From assembly GCA_026996635.1 (NCBI GenBank), contig JALWKH010000361.1, forward strand, positions 1-10,790: 10,790 bases of DNA, given 5' to 3'. The first letter of the stretch is position 1. Each line of letters opens with the position of its first letter. Below are positions 1 to 7,039 of this stretch, one piece after another. The notes beneath the pieces were generated by a model. The model was not told where the DNA came from. It saw only the letters and a list, made by a program, of their open reading frames with translations, and made no database searches. A program made the translations under genes and the position numbers. This stretch comes from Bacteroidales bacterium (GTDB lineage Bacteria; Bacteroidota; Bacteroidia; Bacteroidales; JALTDM01).

Positions 1-1103
1 CCTCCGTGCAGAATTTTTACATCCACAGAAACGGTATCAGGCGCTATTTGTTTGATATAATCTGCAGCAAGTTTGCTTATTTTGTGGTGGTCTTGGTCCG
101 GCACCAATCTCATTGAAATTTTGGCACTTGCTTTTGACGGGATAATAGTTTTGGCTCCTTCGCCTATATATCCGCCCCAGATGCCGTTTACATCGAGAGT
201 TGGTCTAATGCCGAGTCTTTCAATTACGGTAAATTCTTTTTCTCCGCCAACTTCTTTTATGCCTATGTCTGATTTGAATTTTTCTATATCAAAAGGAGCT
301 TTGTTTAATTCCTTTCTTTCTTCTTCGGAAACCTCCAACACATCATCATAAAATCCCGGAATGAGAATTTTTCCGTTTTCGTCTTTCAGTTTGGAAATAA
401 TGCCGGCAAGTACATTTGCGGGATTGTCAACAGCACCACCGTATAACCCCGAATGCAAATCCCTGTTGGGTCCCGTTACTTCCACTTCTATGTAGGAGAG
501 ACCTCTCAAACCTGTGGTAATTGACGGTTGGTCGGGTCCTATCAAACTGGTATCGGATACGAGAATGATATCGGCTTTGAGCATATCTTTGTGGGCTTCG
601 CACCATTTGCCGAGATTCGGCGAACCGATTTCTTCTTCGCCTTCTATCATAAACTTTACATTGCAAGGCAGCGTGCCGGTTTTGTTCATCAGTTCGAACG
701 CTTTGGCGTGCATAAACGCTTGCCCTTTATCGTCGTCGGCACCACGTGCATAAATCTTTCCGTCTTTTATTACCGGTTCAAACGGGTCTGTTTCCCACAA
801 ATCAATTGGGTCAACAGGCATCACATCCATATGCCCGTAAACAAGAACCGTAGGCAACGAAGGATCTATAATCTTTTCGCCGTAAGTTACGGGATTACCG
901 TCTGTTTCGTAAACTTCAGCCCTGTCGGCACCTGCTTCCAAAAGAATGTTTTTCCAATATTCCGCCGCCTTGTACATATCTTGCTTGTGTTCAGGCAACG
1001 GACTTATTGAGGGTATGCGAATCAATCCGAAAAGTTCGTCCAAAAACCTGTCTTTGTTTTTTTCTATGTAATCTCTAATCAGGTTTAAATCAAGTGTTTT
1101 CAT
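1..1103 (-). CDS. M20-family metallopeptidase (dipeptidase/carnosinase-like), C-terminus cut by window edge
   Basis: This cytosolic zinc peptidase probably cleaves dipeptides or short peptides. The 367 visible codons read without interruption from the ATG at 1103 to the left edge; family members are usually about 450-470 residues, so roughly 90 are missing. Dinuclear metal-site motifs are in order: YGHMDV (His91, Asp93), RGADDDKG (bridging Asp near 123-124), IEGEEEIGS (catalytic and metal Glu pair near 156-158), SDT (Asp184) and RDLHSG (His217) at the start of the dimerisation/lid domain. LHGG at the left edge marks the return to the catalytic domain. The last metal-binding His would lie outside the window. 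It begins 18 bp after the AMP nucleosidase stop on the same strand, so the two are probably cotranscribed. The exact substrate cannot be read from the sequence. Confidence 0.93.
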   Translation of the reverse strand, partial: MKTLDLNLIRDYIEKNKDRFLDELFGLIRIPSISPLPEHKQDMYKAAEYWKNILLEAGADRAEVYETDGNPVTYGEKIIDPSLPTVLVYGHMDVMPVDPIDLWETDPFEPVIKDGKIYARGADDDKGQAFMHAKAFELMNKTGTLPCNVKFMIEGEEEIGSPNLGKWCEAHKDMLKADIILVSDTSLIGPDQPSITTGLRGLSYIEVEVTGPNRDLHSGLYGGAVDNPANVLAGIISKLKDENGKILIPGFYDDVLEVSEEERKELNKAPFDIEKFKSDIGIKEVGGEKEFTVIERLGIRPTLDVNGIWGGYIGEGAKTIIPSKASAKISMRLVPDQDHHKISKLAADYIKQIAPDTVSVDVKILHG

Positions 1104-1121
1104 ATTTGGTTGTTTTTATGT

Positions 1122-1895
1122 TTAATCAAATCTCAAATGTTTAACGGAACGGCCTTCATCGGCAATTTCTTCAAGTGCTTTTACTCCGATTCTAATGTGG
1201 TCGTGAACAAAATTTTGTGTAACCAGCTTATCGCTCTTGCGGGTTTTTACGCCTGTGCTTATCATCGGTTGATCACTCACGAGCAACAAAGCTCCCGTAG
1301 GTATCTTATTGGCAAATCCTACCATAAACAATGTGGCTGTTTCCATATCTATTGCCATTGCACGAATCTTGCGCAGGTATTCTTTAAAATTTTCGTCGTA
1401 TTCCCACACGCGTCTGTTGGTTGTGTAAACCGTACCCGTCCAATAATCCCTGCCGTAGTCGCGGATATTTGAAGAAACGGCTCTTTGCAAGCTAAACGCT
1501 GGCAGTGCAGGCACTTCTGGCGGAAAATAGTCGTTTGATGTACCTTCTCCTCTTATTGCCGCAATCGGTAAGATAAGGTCTCCGAGTTTATTTTTTGCTT
1601 TCAGCCCGCCACATTTCCCCAAAAACAAAACGGCTTTGGGCATAATGGCACTCAGCAAGTCCATAACGGTAGCGGCATTGGCACTACCCATACCGAAATT
1701 TATCATCGTGATACGCCCGTGCCTCACACTTTGCATAGGCTTGCCTTGACCGATAATTTCACCGCCGTATTCTTCGGAAAAAATTTCGAGGTAATTGCTA
1801 AAATTCGTAAGTAAAATGTAGTCTGAAAATTCGTCGAGTTCCCTGCCTGTGTAACGGGGTAACCAGTCTTTTACGATTTCTTCTTTTGTTTTCAT
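1122..1895 (-). CDS. amn: AMP nucleosidase
   Basis: This enzyme hydrolyses AMP to adenine and ribose 5-phosphate in purine salvage. The 257-residue protein has the nucleoside phosphorylase/nucleosidase fold signatures: NFGMGSANAAT (about 66-76), FLGKCGG (91-97), GDLILP (105-110), the AMP-nucleosidase-type RGEGTSNDY segment (115-123), AIDMETATLF (181-190, substrate ribose Glu) and SDQPM (207-211). The length fits the short Bacteroidota form; the E. coli Amn is much longer, with an extra N-terminal domain. I chose the ATG at 1895 over the TTG at 1913 because the TTG lies inside a -7 promoter element. The gene probably leads a two-gene unit with the downstream M20 peptidase. A purine nucleoside phosphorylase-like activity is the main alternative. 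Confidence 0.92.
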   Translation of the reverse strand: MKTKEEIVKDWLPRYTGRELDEFSDYILLTNFSNYLEIFSEEYGGEIIGQGKPMQSVRHGRITMINFGMGSANAATVMDLLSAIMPKAVLFLGKCGGLKAKNKLGDLILPIAAIRGEGTSNDYFPPEVPALPAFSLQRAVSSNIRDYGRDYWTGTVYTTNRRVWEYDENFKEYLRKIRAMAIDMETATLFMVGFANKIPTGALLLVSDQPMISTGVKTRKSDKLVTQNFVHDHIRIGVKALEEIADEGRSVKHLRFD

Positions 1896-1910
1896 AGAAC
1901 CAAGTTTTTG

Positions 1911-1918
1911 CAAAGGTA
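1911..1918 (-). promoter_or_regulatory. -7 promoter element for amn
   Basis: On the minus strand this reads TACCTTTG, a full match to the Bacteroidota -7 consensus TAnnTTTG. It lies 15 bp upstream of the chosen ATG at 1895, which implies a very short leader. I see no clear TTG -33 element at the usual spacing. It sits in the short gap between recC and amn, so amn can be transcribed separately from recC. Confidence 0.5.
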
Positions 1919-1962
1919 AAAATTATTTGTAAAAGTTGCTAGAGTGCTTAAATAATAGGTTT

Positions 1963-4900
1963 TTATGTGGCGGACAACAAGGCTTTAATTTTCGAAATAT
2001 TATCACAAAGTAATTTGTTGATATTAACCACATTATCTTCATCAAAGACCAAATCTTTTCCGTAATTTTCAATGGCGGAATTAAGTTTATTTATTACATT
2101 GTCTTCTAAACCATCAGTTTTGCAATCAACAAATTTTTCTTTTATATCGAACAACACCGGTACTTTCCTGTTTTTATAATGAGTAATGAAAATATCCAAT
2201 ATTTCTTTCCCTATTTTTAATGCAGTGCGTAAATTCTCTGAATCTAAATTTAATGTATAAATTCCTTTATAAATTTTTTTCTTGATTTTTCCTTTGTATG
2301 CCAATTTGATTCTTTCTATCCCTCCGTCGTAAATTTCCTTTTCCTGTAACAGATATGCATAAATAAACATTTTAAACACGGATTTATAGTAGGTAGAAGA
2401 TGTATCAATCAAAATTATGTCTTTATCGAAAATGTTTTCCAAAACACCGGCAAATCTCAACTCTTTATCATATTCCACAAGAAATTCTTTGTTTACTGCT
2501 TCTTTTACCGTTGGTTTGATTTGCATTGCTATTTGTTCAATATCTGCTGCAATAGTTTCATAAACCTTGTCACCGGCTAATGAAAGCGGCAAGTGCTTTT
2601 GCAATTTTTCTGCAAGTTTCAGCGTTTCACTATCGTTTGTTTCTTTTATCAGGTTTTCAAAAATTGCTTTGTACAAAATAAAATTGTCCAAATTATCAAT
2701 ATCCAATTTTTCCTCCGCATTAAACACATCTCCGTCAACTTCTTCATATACGCCGAGAATCCTTTTGCGAAACCAAGTTTCCCTGTCTTTGTAAAAACTA
2801 ATCACATCACCCAGCCAAAAAGTGTCAATTGGGTCAGGATCTATTTCCCCGAGTTCGTCTTTTCTGATTTCCGGTTCTTTCTGCAAATCGATGTAATTGA
2901 AAAGCCTGCTGTCATCTTTTTGATATTTACCGCTGAAGAGATGCAACGGATGTTGAACAAATAGCAAATCACGGACTTTTTTCCGCAGTTTGTTATTGTC
3001 CACATTGTCCTCAATAAAACTTATAAGCTCCTCTACGGCAGACGAAACAGGTTTTTCTTCGTTTGTTCTGATATCCCGCGAAATGTAGCTTAAATACAGT
3101 TTTTCTTCCGCCGACATTATCGTTTCCAAAAACAAATACCTGTCCGTTTCTTTTTCGTCGCGGTCGCCCAATTTTTTTTCTCTCTTTATCAAATCAAAGG
3201 AAGTTTTACGCCCTATTCGCGGAAATTTTTCTGCATTGAGCCCGAGGCCGCAAATAACCTTAAACGGAATGCTACGCATCGGCACGAGTGACGAAAAAGT
3301 TACTTTGCCGTTGATGAAATTGCTGCCGCGGAAATTGTCCAAATCCAAAATTTTGTCCAGGGCAAGCCTGAATGTATCAAAAGAAACCTCACCGCCGTAA
3401 GCGTTTTTCAGTTCTCCGATCCGTGTAATAATTTGGTCTTCGTTACGGATTTCCGCATCCGATATGTCAAAAATGGTCAAAACGCTTTTTTCCGCAAAGT
3501 CTGCCCACCCCTCAAGAGTTTTTATGCCGTGAATTCCTTTCAAAAAGGTTATCAAGTCTTGCGAAAGTGCAATAAACCTCAAAACATCGGCTGCAACACT
3601 GCCTTCTACGGTAGGCATCAACAGAAATTCATCGCCGTCAAAACCGTAAATTTCATCTCCGGTCATCGCATAACTGAGAGCAAGCCTTTTCAGTCCGTAT
3701 TCCCAACTGATAAGTCGCGTATCGTTTTTCTTATCTCCTTTCAGTCCGTTGAGAATACCAGATTCAAGAACAATGCGTGACAATGCCTGTAAATCCTCGA
3801 CTCCGTATTTTCTTCTGACAGGTTCATATTCCAACAAGTTCAACACAAATTCTACGGTAAAATTTTCTTCCGTGAGATCCAGAATGGATTTGAAAACGGA
3901 AATCAGGTTTCTTTCTGTTTTGTAACTCAAATCGGCAATGGCATAAGGCACTTTAAGACCTTCGTTTTGGTGGGATTTGGGCGAATAATTATCGAAAACC
4001 GCTTTGATGTACGGCGTGTATTCGTCAATATCGGTAACGGCAACAAGTATTTCGTGTGGTTTAATACCTTCTTCCAATCGTGCCAGAATGTAATTGTACA
4101 ATGCTTCCACCTCCCGCAACTTGTTGTAACTGCCGGAAATTATTATGCTTCCGTCAGTAATAGTACTTTCCGTCAGCTTTATGTTTTGTTTTTCGGCTAC
4201 TGATACGGCATTTTGTATTTCCGAAAGAAGGCTCTTATTGTTGCTTATTGTTTGTGGCGGCAATACTTCAAGGTTGTTGAAAATATCATCCGTGCTGTTT
4301 TGGAAAATTTGAATCATTGTTTCTTTGGCTACCGTTCCCAAGTTTGTAAGCAACCTGTTTCCTTCCTCAAAATGTTCATTGCTTTTGCTTAAATGTTTGT
4401 AAAAAAGTTTCCTTTTTTCTGCCGATAAAATCTTTTTTTCGGACATCAAATCATACCACCACACATCGGGTGCGGGATTGAACAAATAAAGATTTACATC
4501 AATAAACTCTGCAACATGATTCAGCAAAATCTCCAAATGGTAAGGCGTAAAAAACGAAAAACCGAAAATGTGCAGCTCGCCGAACTTTTCTATTATTTTG
4601 TCTTTCAGTTCGTTGTTGGTTTCAAACTCTTGCTTCAGCCTTTCCAAAAGTTCTACTCTGTCTGCTTCTCCGATGTCTTCTTTTATCAAATTCCACAAAT
4701 CCTTTTGCCATTTTTCGGTGCTGTCATCGTCTTTTACCTGCTCGCCGGCATTCCACTTTTGAATCATCTCCCTGCGGTAAATCTGGTATTGGTCAAACAG
4801 GTCGGCAAGCACAAACGAAATGGCAAACTTTTTTTCTTCCGACTCGCTAATGTAGTTTTTTATAGAATCTTCTTCTATTTGACTTATTTTATCGAAAATC

Positions 4901-5166
4901 GTCCAAACAAGGTTTCTGACTTTGTATCTCTCTGACAATGAAAGACCTGCCAACTCGAAAAACTCTTCCATCAATGAGTTGGGCGTGTAAAATTTATTGA
5001 GAATACTTATTTTGTTTTCTTCGGCAAGTTTAATGTTTACCCATTTGCGTAAGCCTTTGGTTTGCACTACTATATGGTTGTGATTGAAGTTGCCGCGGTT
5101 GGTTTTCTCAGCCAGTTTTTTTACCAAGCTGTTCAAATCCTTGGATAAATAAAGTTGTATTGCCAT
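1963..5166 (-). CDS. recC: Exodeoxyribonuclease V subunit gamma (RecC)
   Basis: RecC is the structural and Chi-scanning subunit of the RecBCD helicase-nuclease, which processes double-strand DNA ends for RecA-dependent repair and degrades foreign linear DNA. At 1067 residues it is close to the E. coli length (1122). The N-terminus (IVVQTKGLRKWVNIKLAE, residues about 32-49) matches the degenerate helicase-like start of RecC. The diagnostic central block begins with PMRSIPFKVICGLGLN (about 627-642), followed by FDLIKREKKLGDRDEKETDR (ends near 675) and YLFLE, then LYLSYI, as in E. coli RecC. The start at 5166 gives the expected N-terminus, and a -7 element lies 20 bp upstream. Its normal partners are recB, not in the window, and recD, about 4.4 kb upstream on the same strand beyond an oppositely oriented cassette. 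The 3' third looks more AT-rich than the centre. Confidence 0.95.
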   Translation of the reverse strand: MAIQLYLSKDLNSLVKKLAEKTNRGNFNHNHIVVQTKGLRKWVNIKLAEENKISILNKFYTPNSLMEEFFELAGLSLSERYKVRNLVWTIFDKISQIEEDSIKNYISESEEKKFAISFVLADLFDQYQIYRREMIQKWNAGEQVKDDDSTEKWQKDLWNLIKEDIGEADRVELLERLKQEFETNNELKDKIIEKFGELHIFGFSFFTPYHLEILLNHVAEFIDVNLYLFNPAPDVWWYDLMSEKKILSAEKRKLFYKHLSKSNEHFEEGNRLLTNLGTVAKETMIQIFQNSTDDIFNNLEVLPPQTISNNKSLLSEIQNAVSVAEKQNIKLTESTITDGSIIISGSYNKLREVEALYNYILARLEEGIKPHEILVAVTDIDEYTPYIKAVFDNYSPKSHQNEGLKVPYAIADLSYKTERNLISVFKSILDLTEENFTVEFVLNLLEYEPVRRKYGVEDLQALSRIVLESGILNGLKGDKKNDTRLISWEYGLKRLALSYAMTGDEIYGFDGDEFLLMPTVEGSVAADVLRFIALSQDLITFLKGIHGIKTLEGWADFAEKSVLTIFDISDAEIRNEDQIITRIGELKNAYGGEVSFDTFRLALDKILDLDNFRGSNFINGKVTFSSLVPMRSIPFKVICGLGLNAEKFPRIGRKTSFDLIKREKKLGDRDEKETDRYLFLETIMSAEEKLYLSYISRDIRTNEEKPVSSAVEELISFIEDNVDNNKLRKKVRDLLFVQHPLHLFSGKYQKDDSRLFNYIDLQKEPEIRKDELGEIDPDPIDTFWLGDVISFYKDRETWFRKRILGVYEEVDGDVFNAEEKLDIDNLDNFILYKAIFENLIKETNDSETLKLAEKLQKHLPLSLAGDKVYETIAADIEQIAMQIKPTVKEAVNKEFLVEYDKELRFAGVLENIFDKDIILIDTSSTYYKSVFKMFIYAYLLQEKEIYDGGIERIKLAYKGKIKKKIYKGIYTLNLDSENLRTALKIGKEILDIFITHYKNRKVPVLFDIKEKFVDCKTDGLEDNVINKLNSAIENYGKDLVFDEDNVVNINKLLCDNISKIKALLSAT

Positions 5167-5186
5167 TGTGTTTTAAACCTTTTTTG

Positions 5187-5194
5187 CAAAAATA
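5187..5194 (-). promoter_or_regulatory. -7 promoter element for recC
   Basis: The minus strand reads TATTTTTG, a match to TAnnTTTG, 20 bp upstream of the recC ATG. No convincing -33 TTG is visible. A promoter here would explain how recC is expressed although it is separated from recD by plus-strand genes. Confidence 0.4.
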
Positions 5195-5311
5195 AAATAA
5201 AAATCGTGTAGTCTAATTATCAGCGGTTAAAGGTTGGTAGTTTGATAATTTTGAAAAAATGTGGTAATTTGCTAATTATTAATGGTTAATGATTAGTTGT
5301 TAGTGATATGC

Positions 5312-5319
5312 TACCTTTG
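5312..5319 (+). promoter_or_regulatory. Plus-strand -7 promoter element upstream of structured block
   Basis: TACCTTTG is a full match to the Bacteroidota -7 consensus. Transcription would begin a few bases downstream, near 5325, and run through the structured block at 5384-5570, possibly into the adhesin gene. The nearest upstream TTG (5297-5299) is only 12 bp away, which is too close for a normal -33 element, so the call rests on the -7 element alone. Confidence 0.4.
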
Positions 5320-5383
5320 TCATTTATGGCAGGGTAAGAAAAAATACTTCCAATGATAGACATAAAAAACAAAGCGTCGGCCA

Positions 5384-5570
5384 GGTCAAAATGGCGGGGT
5401 TGCGGTGGGCGTGAATGGCAAAACATCTGCGAATACGAGGGAAAGTCCGCCGTAAGGCGGATTATAAACGAAAAATATGGCAATCGGCGTTGGCTTGTGC
5501 GATTTTTCGTTTTCCGCTTTTCCCGTAGTCGCCATGTTTTGACAGAGCGGGTGGAAGCATCATTTTGACC
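5384..5570 (+). ncRNA. Candidate structured RNA or structured repeat element (187 nt)
   Basis: I counted 94 G/C in 187 bases, against about 27-30% in the flanks. Pairing is nested. A 10-bp perfect closing stem joins 5384-5393 (GGTCAAAATG) to 5561-5570. After a 25/19-nt internal bubble come CAAAACAT 5419-5426 with 5534-5541, GCGA 5429-5432 with 5529-5532, TAC 5434-5436 with 5525-5527, and GGGAAAG 5439-5445 with 5517-5524 (one bulge). Two hairpins close the apex: TCCGCC-GTAA-GGCGGA (5446-5461, a GNRA tetraloop) and an 11-bp perfect stem 5466-5476 with 5502-5512. The plus strand is preferred because of the -7 element at 5312 and because the tetraloop reads GUAA on that strand. It could instead be a dispersed palindromic repeat. 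I do not recognise a named RNA family. Confidence 0.45.
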
Positions 5571-5748
5571 GAGATATTGATCTTTGTATCGAATAACAAA
5601 GAACGATAAAAAATCTAAGGATAAAGCCAATGCATTTTCTGACTTTAACTTCGAAATCGTATATCCTATCGTGTAATTTTATTCGCAATAAATATATACT
5701 GCACGAAAATTTTTTTAAAAAATTTTGCCAACAGAAAAAATTGAACGA

Positions 5749-5770
5749 AATTGCAATTCAAAATTTTGAA
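5749..5770. promoter_or_regulatory. Two overlapping perfect palindromes next to the adhesin start
   Basis: AATTGCAATT (5749-5758) and TTCAAAATTTTGAA (5757-5770) are both perfect palindromes sharing two bases, and they end 2 bp before the ATG at 5773. Such symmetry could be an operator for a dimeric regulator. The sequence is AT-rich, so chance is a real alternative. Confidence 0.25.
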
Positions 5771-5772
5771 GT

Positions 5773-5856
5773 ATGAATACTAAATTAATTCAAGCATTCA
5801 AGCATTCAAGCATTCAAGCAGGACAGCTGTTAAAAGGTTCTTATTATTATTTTTAA
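5773..5856 (+). CDS. Out-of-phase 5' end of the adhesin gene (27 codons, ends TAATG)
   Basis: From the ATG at 5773 the frame runs through four octamer repeats (reading IQAFKHSSIQA) and then stops at TAA 5854-5856, whose last A is the first base of the ATG at 5856. It is probably the detached start of the downstream adhesin gene rather than a separate peptide. With one octamer fewer, the same ATG would continue as MNTKLIQAFKHSSRTAVKRF and on through a hydrophobic core (LLLFLMLIG) to AFS-Q, a normal signal peptide. As it stands, only termination-reinitiation at the TAATG overlap would connect the two frames. A sequencing error in the repeat could give the same picture. Confidence 0.6.
   Translation: MNTKLIQAFKHSSIQAGQLLKGSYYYF
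5788..5820 (+). repeat. Octanucleotide tandem repeat, 4 x ATTCAAGC, inside coding start
   Basis: Four perfect units lie at 5788-5795, 5796-5803, 5804-5811 and 5812-5819, with one extra base matching the next unit. Eight is not a multiple of three, so each gain or loss of a unit shifts the frame. By my frame count, 3 or 6 copies join the ATG at 5773 to the adhesin; 4 copies (present) stop at 5854 and 5 copies stop at the TAA at 5831-5833. This is the form of a slipped-strand phase-variation tract. Confidence 0.85.
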
Positions 5857-7025
5857 TGTTAATAGGCAGTATTCAACTTGCTTTCTCACAATGGGCAATA
5901 GGCTGGACTAAAGATCCTTCCGATGGATGGTTGTATCACAACAAAGGTGTGACTTTAGGAGACAGTGTATATCCACATTATAAACTTCTTATTACTAACA
6001 AAGCTGCCGGTGAAGAAAATATTTTTATGCAAATTGCCAATACTATACTGACAGGATCTTTGGCAACAGACGGATTCTTGGTAGGATTAAACGGAATAAA
6101 CGCTATCCTCAACCAACAAGAAGATGCAGACATTATATTTAAAACCAATGCTACCGATAGAGCAGTTATAAAAAACAACGGATATGTAGGAATAGGAATA
6201 ATGGATCCGAAGCATAACTTACATGTTCACGGAACAGGCACAACAGGCGGCGGAACATCTGGAGGAGGATTATCAACCACACAGGTTTCCTCACACAGAA
6301 ATGCCCAAACAGACAATAAATCGTTACCGATTGGTCATATAACACCAACTGCTTACGGTGCAATACAGATAACAAACAATACAACGGGAACAAGTGCAAC
6401 AGACGGGCTATTGATAGAAGTAAGAAACAACAGTGCAGCAATTAACCTGCAAGAGCGTGGAAGCATCAGTTTCCGCAACTCGGGTAAGACATGCATGCAA
6501 ATAAGCCCTGAAAACAATCTTAAAATCGGAAAAATCACAAATATAACCGATGAGTCTAAAGTAGGTATATTCAGCGCCGGACAAAACGGCTTGCTCGTGA
6601 CAACCGTTAACAACCCCGACGGTTATATATTCAAAGCCAGAAATAGTTCATCTTCCAATGCTCTGGTTGTAAAAGGAGACGGGAAAGTTGGCATAGGTAC
6701 AGACAACACGCAAGGACATAAACTTGCAGTAAAAGGAACGGTTATTGCGGAAGAAATATTTGTTAAAGAAGCAAGTGACTGGCCGGACTTCGTTTTTAAT
6801 AAAAACTATAAAATATTACCATTGAACAAGTTGGAAAGTTTTATAATTAGAAATAAACATTTGCCCGGAATCCCCACAGAAGCGGAAGTAAAAGAAAACG
6901 GCATAAAACTCGGAGTGATGAACAAACTTCTGCTACAAAAAGTGGAAGAACTTACACTTTATATTATTCAACAACAAAAAGAAATTGAGACATTAAAAAG
7001 GGAAATTGTTAATTTGAAAAAATAA
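5856..7025 (+). CDS. Exported fibre/adhesin-like protein with C-terminal HLPGIP module; signal peptide out of phase
   Basis: This frame has 389 codons from the ATG at 5856. The body is built from repeated beta-rich units: segments with ATDG-F/L-L (70-75, 181-186), NxxxAxxNLQ-type turns, and GYVGIGxxDP...NLHVHG (109-126) or GKVGIGTDN...KLAVKG (276-294), as in trimeric fibre and tail-fibre-like proteins. A glycine-rich linker spans about 127-139. The C-terminus (about 296-389) is a module common in secreted Bacteroidota proteins: AEEI, WPDFVF, HLPGIP (335-340), NGIKLGVMN, KVEELTLYI, ending in a short coiled coil. No T9SS sorting tail is seen. The ATG at 5856 leaves only the last part of a signal peptide (AFS-Q). 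The upstream in-frame codons supply KRF and a leucine-rich core, but an in-frame TAA at 5781 precedes them with no ATG, GTG or TTG between, so the true start is probably the out-of-frame ATG at 5773. Adhesion is inferred. Confidence 0.8.
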   Translation: MLIGSIQLAFSQWAIGWTKDPSDGWLYHNKGVTLGDSVYPHYKLLITNKAAGEENIFMQIANTILTGSLATDGFLVGLNGINAILNQQEDADIIFKTNATDRAVIKNNGYVGIGIMDPKHNLHVHGTGTTGGGTSGGGLSTTQVSSHRNAQTDNKSLPIGHITPTAYGAIQITNNTTGTSATDGLLIEVRNNSAAINLQERGSISFRNSGKTCMQISPENNLKIGKITNITDESKVGIFSAGQNGLLVTTVNNPDGYIFKARNSSSSNALVVKGDGKVGIGTDNTQGHKLAVKGTVIAEEIFVKEASDWPDFVFNKNYKILPLNKLESFIIRNKHLPGIPTEAEVKENGIKLGVMNKLLLQKVEELTLYIIQQQKEIETLKREIVNLKK

Positions 7026-7039
7026 AAATATTTAAAATC

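Larger units (their letters stand above)
5167..5772. other. Intergenic region between recC and the adhesin gene
   Basis: This stretch of about 600 bp is the divergent control region for recC (leftward) and the surface-protein operon (rightward). From left to right it holds the recC -7 element, an AT-rich degenerate repeat-like stretch (5281-5305), a plus-strand -7 element (5312-5319), the GC-rich structured block (5384-5570), a small hairpin (CTTTGT 5582-5587 with ACAAAG 5596-5601), an AT-only near-palindrome of A4-T7-A6-T4 (5706-5726), and two overlapping palindromes next to the start codon. Short open frames overlap the structured block on both strands (71 codons plus, 114 codons minus). 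They look like by-products of its higher GC content and lack recognisable domains. Confidence 0.7.

Noticed and set aside
427..1010. Open frames on both strands inside the M20 peptidase region
   Set aside because: The minus-strand peptidase frame covers them completely with all metal-site motifs intact.
5281..5305. Degenerate TTAATG/TTAG-like repeats before the plus-strand -7 element
   Set aside because: Units are too imperfect and short to call a repeat; this pattern is common in AT-rich intergenic DNA.
5437..5448. GAGGGAAAGTCC resembling the conserved GAGGAAAGTCC start of RNase P RNA
   Set aside because: It has an extra G, the block is only 187 nt instead of about 350-400, and I could not find the other conserved RNase P regions.
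5286..5630. Minus-strand open frame of 114 codons and plus-strand open frame of 71 codons (5353-5568) over the structured block
   Set aside because: They overlap on opposite strands, have no recognisable domain, and their sequence is dictated by paired inverted repeats; they look like by-products of a GC-rich structured element.
5706..5726. A4-T7-A6-T4 near-palindrome as an intrinsic terminator
   Set aside because: It has no GC stem and is better explained as AT-rich spacer; at most it could bend DNA.
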